DNA of 64,000 nucleotides, taken from assembly GCF_000005505.3 (NCBI RefSeq), contig NC_016134.3:38688150-38752149 (forward strand). The letters run 5' to 3'. The position numbers and the translations under genes are program-made. Below, in pieces: positions 56,074 to 64,000 of this stretch. The notes under the pieces were generated by a model that was not told where the DNA came from, searched no databases, and worked only from the letters and a program-made list of their open reading frames with translations. Source of the DNA: Brachypodium distachyon. Lineage: Eukaryota; Streptophyta; Magnoliopsida; Poales; Poaceae. How positions within the stretch are numbered: position 1 is the first letter of the stretch; each line of letters begins with the position of its first letter.

Positions 56074-58057
56074 ACCCAAGTGCCGTATTGGGGCAGGAGC
56101 CACGTATTGCGAGCAGTCGCTCGATTTTAGTTTGGGTTCGATGATAATGTGAACGGTAGGTCATGGTGGCCTGCTAGGAGCCTAGGATGGTCGTCCTGAA
56201 TTTTTTGTGTTTTAATTTCTGTCTTTCGTTGGTTGTGAGTTTTGTCGTTCTCCGCGTTTCATTTTTTGTTTAATTTCTTCTTCTTTCAAATAGCTCGTGT
56301 CATATGTATTGATAATTTATATTCAATCGATTATTTCTGTGTTATTTTCATTTTCTTTCTGTGTTTCTGTTAACAAAATTTGGCATAGATTTGTTGGGCC
56401 TGACCTCCGGCGACGAATGCCGAACAGCCCTCCGGCAACACGAACGCCGGTCGGGAGGAGACGAACTCGGCACACAAGTATTTGCGTCGACATACGCCTC
56501 GCCGACGAACGGCTTTTTTTTATTCAAATTGGACACGTACCCATACCTCACGCACATACTTATGCTACGATGCACGACGGCAGCACGGCAACCACCACGG
56601 CCCCACCCACACGAGTGAACACCGGAGACTTCAATTTTTTCTCCTAGCTGCTTCTCTCGTCTCAGCTCTTTCATACACTAGCACACAGCCTTATATAGCC
56701 GTCCAGAGCAACAAACTCATCTGGATTTGTGCCACTAACGTGCATGCTTATCAATACATGTACTAACCCAACGCCTTCCCTCTCTTCTTCCTAGATTCGC
56801 TCCAGGATCCTCAGGACCCGGCCAAGCTAGCACATGCGCACGTTTCAGATACTAACAACCTGTATGCAACGACCGCAGCGCAATGTACGTGCATGACCCG
56901 GCCACACGTCAAGATTGGTGCTAACAAGATTCGTGTCAATTGTCGCGCAGTAGACTCGAAATCATGTCAGTGCTAGTAGGGAGCCCCAAAAAGGTGCATC
57001 TTACAGTTGTTCTTAGATCAGCAAGAACCAACTAAAAGAAGGCAGGATTGGAGTCCCAAGGAGGTGACAACAAAAGTGGTACCAGTATAAGTTTATTTTC
57101 GAAGAGACAAGGGAGCCGATCGAACTGTATCAAGATTTGCATCGTACAAACAGCCTGATTAATGCACAACAAATCCCTGCTTCCCGATCTGAGCATGGCT
57201 TGGAGTTTCACATCAGCGTGCCTCCGGAATGTTAGGACATCTCCCGGGACGGTGGTTGATATTAATTTTTTTTTTCTTTTTTTAATATGTTTTTTTTCTT
57301 ATTAATTTCTTTTTTTTTGATGGGCCCACATGTCATTTTGTTTTCCGTCTTGGTATCCATGTAGTACCTGTTACTTTTTCAAGTAACCACTACTTAGATG
57401 TAGTATTCATCTCTCCTCCACATTAGTCATTTGTTTCATGATACCCGTGTAGTACCCATTGTTGAGGATGCTCTTAGGCTACTCTCACAGATTGCGGTAA
57501 CCAAGACAGATTCCCCACTTCACACGGTAATTTTGATTGCGAGCGTGCAACATAATTCCTTCTTTTCACAAAGATGAGAATCAAGTAGGAGAATTACGAA
57601 GTACGGAGTATGAAAAATAAGCACAAGAGGTTATTGTAAAAAAAACGTGTTTAAGTAAACCCTACGTACAAAAATCCATTATTTACGCTGGCAGGTAGGG
57701 TCGGTTCGTCATATGATCCCACCAGTCAGCGAGCGGGTAAGACGTCACAGGTAAGAGCCACCCCGACGGCAGGATGGAAGTACGGAACGCATTAACGGTC
57801 ACACACACTGAACTAAAACAGGGAGCGTTGATCCTGGCCGTCCGATCCCGCCGCACCGTCGACACCGAACATCGTCTTCGTCCCTCTCTTCTCACTTTGT
57901 CAGATGAGATCTCGTCTCGTCTTCCCCCTCGCCCCGATTCAAAATTTTCGGGCTCTCCCCTTTCCAACTAGCCGATCCATCTCCATGCCCAAACCCTAGC
58001 GTCACCCCCTCCCCCCCCTTGCCCCGGTCTCCTCCACGACCATTCTGGCAGCCGGCC
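56074..58057. other. 3' flank, intergenic DNA and INCENP promoter
   Basis: The first 200 bases are probably the small AGP 3' UTR. The middle has no recognised gene; a T-rich low-complexity patch lies at about 57264-57320. The last 200-300 bases before 58058 probably hold the 5' UTR of the INCENP-like gene. Confidence 0.4.
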
Positions 58058-61000
58058 ATGGAGAATCTCTTCATGCAGATCTTCGAGTGCCAGGATAGAG
58101 TGACCTCGCAGATAAGGCAGCAAGTTGAGTCCAACGCTCAGTCCTGCGCCTTCACCCTCCTCGCCGCCGGCCACCGCCCCCCGCCGTGGCTCCTCCCCTC
58201 TTGCGCTGGCGACCCGCAAGGTGCGTGCCCCCCCCCCTCGCTCACTCCCACTTCCGCCCGTGGATTAGCGTCTGGGTGGCTCGGTTCGTGAGGGGGATTG
58301 GGTAGTTTCTTGGGCGGTGTCAGCTTAGATTTTCCTGTATTACCTACTACTCCGTCTATGGTTTTGGTTTAGCGTTTTCAACGTTTCATTTAGGATTAGA
58401 TGCTTATTTCGTTTAGCTTTCTTCTTCTATTATATTGCATTGGAAAATTTCAAGTGGGTAGAGTGTGCCAAATTCGTCACAAATTTTACTTCAATTCTCT
58501 GTTAATTTAGACTTTTGTCCACCTATATTGTCTGATATTTTACAGACCATAGGGGTTATCGAAATCCTAAAGTAAAGACCTGCAATCGAAGTAGAAGTAC
58601 CAACGGTTACGTAACTCACCTAGAAATTTATTTACCTGTTCAATTTCTAACGAATCAAGATATCCTCTCGTTCCGGTATAAATAGTAGCTATCTGCTCTT
58701 CCACTGGGAGAGGGTTTCTACTATTTTGCATGTTCTGTTACCTTGCATTTTCTTCATGTACTGAATTACCCGTTTACGTGTAGAGCTGAATGGCAAGCCA
58801 ATTGTTTCGGAGTTACTTTTCCCTGGAGGCCAGATTACTACACCAGCAACCAATAGAACTGCCTTTCTGCCACCAGCTGCTCCTAGTGCTTCATGCAGAA
58901 ATGTGAGGGTTCCAAACGGATATGCTGGTCTAGAGACTATTTGTGACACACTGGACACGAACCAAGATGAAGTTCCTCAGCAAAAGCAGGTTTCAGTTGG
59001 CAGGGAGCTTGCTGAGGCTAGTTCTGAAGTCAACATGTTCCCTCTGGCACATCGTTCCAGGTCAAGGCAGCGGCGTATCGAAGATAGCTTACGTGAGAAG
59101 AATGAAGCTACAAACAGTGGAAGCAGTGGTGCTCTGCAGGACAGGATGCAGAGGGTTAAACTTGCAGATGTAGGTTTGAACAGAACAACTGCATCGTTAT
59201 CCTCCAAATCGTGTGGTGACGGAGCACACAATGCTGAAACAACAACCTCTTTGCCTGGTCAGGAGAAGGGTTCTTATGCCAACCAGGGTAGGTCAAATGA
59301 ATTATTCCAGTCCAGCAAAGGTGGTGATATTGGAAATCAAGGAATTAACCAGACTGTCAGTTCTGAAAATAATGTCCCTAATGATTGTTCTGTCACAAAC
59401 TTGATTGGAGTGCAAGTTACCGATAGTGTCTGCCATCCACCCCCTGAAACATATCTGTCGGTTGAGCCAAAAAAACTTCAATTTGATGGTGTTGAATCTG
59501 ATTGCATGAATCCTGCAAGCGGACAAACAATGCATCTACCAGAATGTGCTTTGGAAAGTGCCAATCTTGAGCTTGCTGAGGCACATCCTTTAAATGAAGA
59601 CCCATCTTCTACCAGCTGTTCTCAAGTTCCTTGTTTTACGGGCAGATTATTGCTTGACGGTGTTGAATCAGGATATTTGAACCCTGACAGTGCACCAGTG
59701 AAGCAGCAGCAGAGAAGTGCTTTGAAATGTGCCAGTCTTGATCTTGCGGGCATGGATTCCAAAAAAGAGGATCAATCTCTGTACAGTTCCCCTGAAGTAC
59801 CTAATCATACGAGTGTACAATTGCTTCAAAGGGATACACTGCACATTGTAGAAGATACTGAAAGAATACTAAACCCCGATGGCTTTCCAGATCGGAATGG
59901 GATCATCACTTGGAGTTCTGACTCTTCTAATCAACAGTGCTCCGATTCTCATATTTCACATCCTCCAGGCAGTGAATCTTTGCAGCCACCTACCCAACAA
60001 GCTGATACTAGTTCTGGGGCTCCCGCATCATCAGAAATTTCGCCGGACAGTTTGGTAGAGGAGGACGGGTTTGAGGACCACTCACATTTGTTTGTAAATG
60101 ATGTGGATAGCCAATGCTCCCAATTCAGGTCCACTGCTTGCCCAGAGCAGCTTCAAGCTCAGACTGTTACACTGAGTGATGTTTATAGAGAAAGCCTCTC
60201 TTGTGATAAAACACAAAGTAACGTCACACCCTCTAATGGTTGTCCTGTTGTGTATGCCTCTGTATCTGCAAACAATGAGTTATCTCAGGAGCAACAGTTC
60301 TTGGCCAGAACATCTTTAAAATGCAATAAGAGAGATGTGGGTACTCCTTTAGGCCATGCTTCTCCGGCCAGACACAATAAGATGCTCGATGGAAAGTCAG
60401 CATGTGATGCAGCCAACTGCCATTCAGGAAAGTTTGGTGATGTTCTGGTCGGAAACACAGCTTTGACCAAAGAACACGATGTTTCTGTTTGGGGAAAAAA
60501 GGATGCCTCTGCAGTGCCAGAAGTTATGAGTTGTATTTCAGCAAGAAGAACCAGCAAACAGCACATAACTGAAAGGAGCAGTATGGTTCCAGCCGAAAAT
60601 CTGCAACAAGATGGTACCCTATTAATATATTATATTTTTAAGTTGGCTTTTGTAGCAAAAATCATTCTGACATTGCTTCTTATCTTGCAGGAACTGAGAA
60701 CAGCAAACGTCACAAAACCGAAAGGAGCAGTATGATTCCAGCAGAAAATCTGCAACGAGATGGTACTATGCTTGCTATTTGTAGATTTTTTTTCAAATTG
60801 TCTTTTGTAGCAAAACTTATTCTGCCACGTCCAAGTCTTTACAACCTTCTGTACAGTAGTTTCACATTACTTCTTATCTTGCAGGAACAGAGAAAGATAA
60901 ACGATCAAAGTCTTTGCAACCTTCTGTTCAATACTTTTTACGTAGTGCAGCATCACATGAGAAAATTAGTCTGCTCGAGTCAGACAGAAGCAGTGCTGCA

Positions 61001-63879
61001 TGTGACCAGAAGAGGTCAGTTGGAGATGGTGTAGAAGTAAATGTCAGTTTGTCACCTAAAAGGAGAAGAATAAGTTGCCGACCAGACTTTGACATTGGCA
61101 CTGCTGGTCATAAGACCGCGATAAATTTCTCAGGGAAATCACAACCTTCAGGGCGTTACTTCTTAAGAAGTTCAGGAACCTGTGAGAGCATGTCTCTGGG
61201 GTCAGAGGGGAGGAATGATGCAAGCAACCACAATATTTCAGTTGCAGGTGGTGTCTATGGAAATGGAAATTCTTCTTGTGGAAGAAGAAATACGACTAGC
61301 CAACTAAATGTTGTCCTTGGTGACTCTCAAGGTGCAAGCAGCATCAGGAGTACTGTTGAGGGAAGGGTCTTGGGGAATTCTCAAGAACAGATACAGGGTG
61401 ATGTAGGAGTCGAGTTTCCGATAACAAATTCTGCTTTGCCTAGCTTGTCTGGCAGCCTATCTTATAGTGAGGCAAACTGCACACAACAGGTACGTGTTTG
61501 ATTACCAGTTCCCTTTCCGCTCTGAATCATTCAAATGTTTATCATTCTGGAAGACTCGGTCATTTTCTTTCAGTGGTAAAATAGTATGTGCGGAGTAGTA
61601 AACTAGCGGTAACGATTAGTCTGGATGAATGATGGGTGGAGCACTGGAGCCTCTTCTTTGGACACTTTGGTCTGACAAGTTCTTAAATCTACAGTCATCC
61701 AGCCTGTCCATTTCTGTCTTTCTTCTTCTCTGTAAACAATAGCTGATAGAAATACTCATGTATATTAGATTTTGTACCATTCAACATATACAATCCATAT
61801 ATGGCATGTCAAGTTGACAACATCTGGGTCATTTGGTTTGATGGCCCTACTATTGTACGACTCGCTCCTTTTCACTAAGGTTGGCGTATTTGGTTTCGTT
61901 AAGACAAGGCTTTGACCAAGAATTACTTTATTAATATGTATTTTGTTAAGACATGAAATTTATATCAACAGATTCGTCTTCAACAGTTCTTGCTGATAAT
62001 TGTGGTTACTTATGGTATAAATTACGTATAAATAAAAGATATTATTGGTCAAAGTCTTGTCTTAACAAAAATTAAATACGCCAACCTTTGTGAAAAGAAG
62101 GGAGTATTACACTAGTTAGTTTAGATACAACTTTGTTAGCATTTATTGGTAGAGTTGGCAATGTTAACTCTTCAGTCTACTGTAGTTGCTACTTTATGGC
62201 TGCTGTGAATTTTAGCGTATTTACTATTTTTCTTTTTGTTGGCAGGAAGAAACTTGCTTAGAAGGTCAGGACTTAAATGACGTGAGTGTGGCAGACCAGG
62301 AAATGACTCTTCAGATGGATATCATATCATCTCCAGTTGCAATATTAAATCCAGAAAATTATTCTGGAATGGAATCTCTTACTATATTTCCGAGTTATGC
62401 TTTAGATCAACATGGCGAACAAGCATCTGCTCCGAATCCATTGTTTCATGAGAAATTATGCTATGGCTCCAATGTTGAACTTGGTAGGAAATATAGAAGT
62501 TGTGATCCAAAGGGACATTTCTTGTCCGGTGCTGCTATTTTAAGGCAATGGGGTGATGAACCTTTAGACCGTGATGATTCAATGCCAGAATTCGAGAGCT
62601 TCAGTGTTCCTGCCCAATTTGACAGCCCAACTATCGGAAAAAGGCCATTTGAGGCCCTCTATGACTCCAGAGAATTGGTCACCCTCAGCTCAGATCCTTC
62701 GAAGTATGATACTAACACAGCGAGTGGTATGCATCAGCTATTAACAACTGTGTCAGCAAAACCTACAAACTGTTCGTTTTCTGATGATCTACAACAATGC
62801 GGTGCTAGTACCAGTCGCAGCATTATGGACTCTTTCGGTGCATATGGATTGGAACTTGATTCCTTTTTTATTTCTGATGCTGTAGCATCATGTTCTTCAA
62901 ATGCTAGCAGCAGCCAAGAGATCAATGAAACTCCGTTGACTCCATCAGTTGAAAAATATAGCCTCGGTAAACTTTCATCAAGATCTGGTTCAGAACACAT
63001 GGGTTCTATTCCCGAACTTGAATGCTTCCGAATTGATGAGGACAGCAGCATTGCAGAAGAAGATGAGCACCAAGGCAGAATAGCACTTCAGGATATCACT
63101 AGATTATGTCAAAACAATGGAAATTCTATGTCCCTTTCCACGGGATGCATGGATACAGGAAATATAGGCTTTACTGCAGAATCTTTGAGTAGCGAGCTCA
63201 GTCATCCTACTTCGGTTAAGAGAGAAGGGAAAGTATCCCGTTCACTTCATGGCAGATTAGGCAGCACAGAAATACTCAGAAATAAAACACAGTCAAGACA
63301 CAGGAGTGAAGCAAATGTTGACAGAAGATCTAAGCCTACCAATATTGTTGCCAATATGACATCTTTTATACCTCTTGTAAAACCAAAGGTGCAATCTACA
63401 ACAGCATGCGGTAAGTGTTATTTGTTTATCGCAGTATTTATTTAACATTTATGTAAATCCATTAGTGAAGCTTGAGCTTGAATAGAAAATGTTCAATGGT
63501 CCTCATACATTGCCTCAACAAATGGGGCAACTGTCTTGCAGTGAAAAAAGACGTTAAGGTAAAGGCACTTAAGGCAGCTGAAGCTGCAAAACGTCTTGAA
63601 GAGAAGAAACAAAAGGAGCAAGAAGTGCGCAAAGCAGCTGCAAAACTCGAGCGTGAAAGATTAAAGCAAGAGAAAGAATTAAAACAAAAACTTGAAGAGG
63701 AACAAAAGAAGAAACGAGAAATTGATGCGGCCACTAAAAAGAGGCAGAGGGAAGAGGTGGAAAAGAAGGAAACTGTGAGAAAAAGAAAATGCATTGATGA
63801 AGCTCGAAAACAACACAAGCAGCCTATGGATAGACGGCGAGCCACGAAGGATGAGAAAGATGCTCGTCTAAAAGCTTCT
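58058..63879 (+). CDS. WYR: Plant INCENP/WYRD-like chromosomal passenger protein, 3' end outside the window
   Basis: Resembles plant INCENP (WYRD), the scaffold that brings Aurora kinase to centromeres and the phragmoplast in mitosis and meiosis (family knowledge). Visible exons join in frame: 58058-58220, 58784-60613, 60691-60762, 60885-61489, 62246-63410 and 63542-63879, giving 1391 codons so far. The N-terminus ([20 protein letters not shown]) and PPPWLLPS suit the plant family. A long Ser/Asn-rich, probably disordered middle follows. Exon 6 encodes a highly charged helix ([19 protein letters not shown], then [15 protein letters not shown]), like the single alpha-helix region before the Aurora-binding IN-box. 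The IN-box itself must lie beyond 64000. Oddities: exon 3 looks like a duplicate of the exon 2 end, and the middle contains a 56-residue repeat. The donor GTGAGT at 63880 shows that more exons follow. Confidence 0.75.
61865..62104. mobile_element. MITE in an INCENP intron
   Basis: Ends CTCCTTTTCACTAAGGTTGG and inverse CTCCCTTCTTTTCACAAAGG; inner arms TTAAGACAAGGCTTTGACCAA and TTGGTCAAAGTCTTGTCTTAA also pair. A TA follows on the right (62105-62106). The 240-base Stowaway-like element would fold into a long hairpin. It lies in intron 4 of the INCENP-like gene. Confidence 0.78.
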
Positions 63880-64000
63880 GTGAGTAGAAGCTATCTATCT
63901 TATTCCTCGTATTTCTTAAAAAGTACTCTGCCTGTTTAGAAATATATGCCATTTTTAGAATTTGAGTGGTAAAAGTAAAACTGTTTGATTAATCATATGA

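Noticed and set aside
1..64000. CRISPR arrays, tRNA or rRNA genes, virus-derived genes
   Set aside because: No regularly spaced repeats, no cloverleaf with A/B boxes that I could recognise, and no viral replicase or coat-like frames were seen; retroelement pieces are LINE and Copia type.

Overview
The window looks like grass (Poaceae) nuclear DNA. The genes have many GT-AG introns. Several coding regions are GC-rich towards their 5' ends. Non-genic DNA carries Stowaway/Tourist-like MITEs, LINE 3' ends, a plant mariner-like transposase, an hAT-type element and a Copia-type LTR remnant. At least eleven protein-coding genes in 64 kb suggests a compact grass genome, possibly a Pooideae species such as Brachypodium; the species is an inference.

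Layout. (1) 1.5-8.6 kb, + strand: a twelve-exon bHLH gene of the BIM (BES1-interacting Myc-like) family. An intron-less PPR gene lies on the same strand inside its fourth intron. (2) 10.2-13.1 kb, - strand: an eight-exon plant O-fucosyltransferase-family glycosyltransferase. (3) 14-21 kb: a transposon-rich gap with a hAT-like remnant, a Copia-type LTR remnant, a Stowaway array, and two mariner-like transposase fragments facing each other as a long inverted repeat. (4) 22.2-27.7 kb, - strand: an eleven-exon prolyl-oligopeptidase-family peptidase, probably organellar, with what looks like a mutated splice donor. (5) 27.9-30.8 kb: an hAT-type element with target duplication, a 140-bp tandem duplication, and a 1.35-kb TIR element that may hold a captured gene fragment. 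(6) 32.1-32.7 kb: a Dof zinc-finger gene. (7) 34.0-35.5 kb: two LINE 3' ends meeting tail to tail. (8) 36.1-38.7 kb, + strand: a MPB2C-like microtubule-binding protein gene, convergent with a CFIm68/CPSF6-like RNA-processing factor (41.9-43.7 kb, - strand) that has a predicted long 3'-UTR intron. (9) 46.9-56.1 kb: four secreted arabinogalactan-type protein genes, all on the + strand. They are an AGP-like GPI protein, a fasciclin-like AGP and two small related AGP peptides, interrupted by a LINE insertion and a MULE-like element with a GC-rich interior. (10) 58.1 kb to the window edge: a plant INCENP/WYRD-like gene, truncated at the right end.

The genes are not an operon or pathway. The only functional cluster is the cell-surface AGP group, where two small members are probably tandem duplicates. 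I found no CRISPR, tRNA, rRNA or virus-derived gene, and nothing I would call a new biological system. The most unusual signals are the nested PPR gene, the mariner inverted repeat, the lost splice donor in the peptidase gene, the duplicated exon in the INCENP gene, and the predicted NMD-type 3'-UTR intron in the CFIm68-like gene. Exon boundaries were read by eye from frame continuity and splice signals; no transcript data were available.
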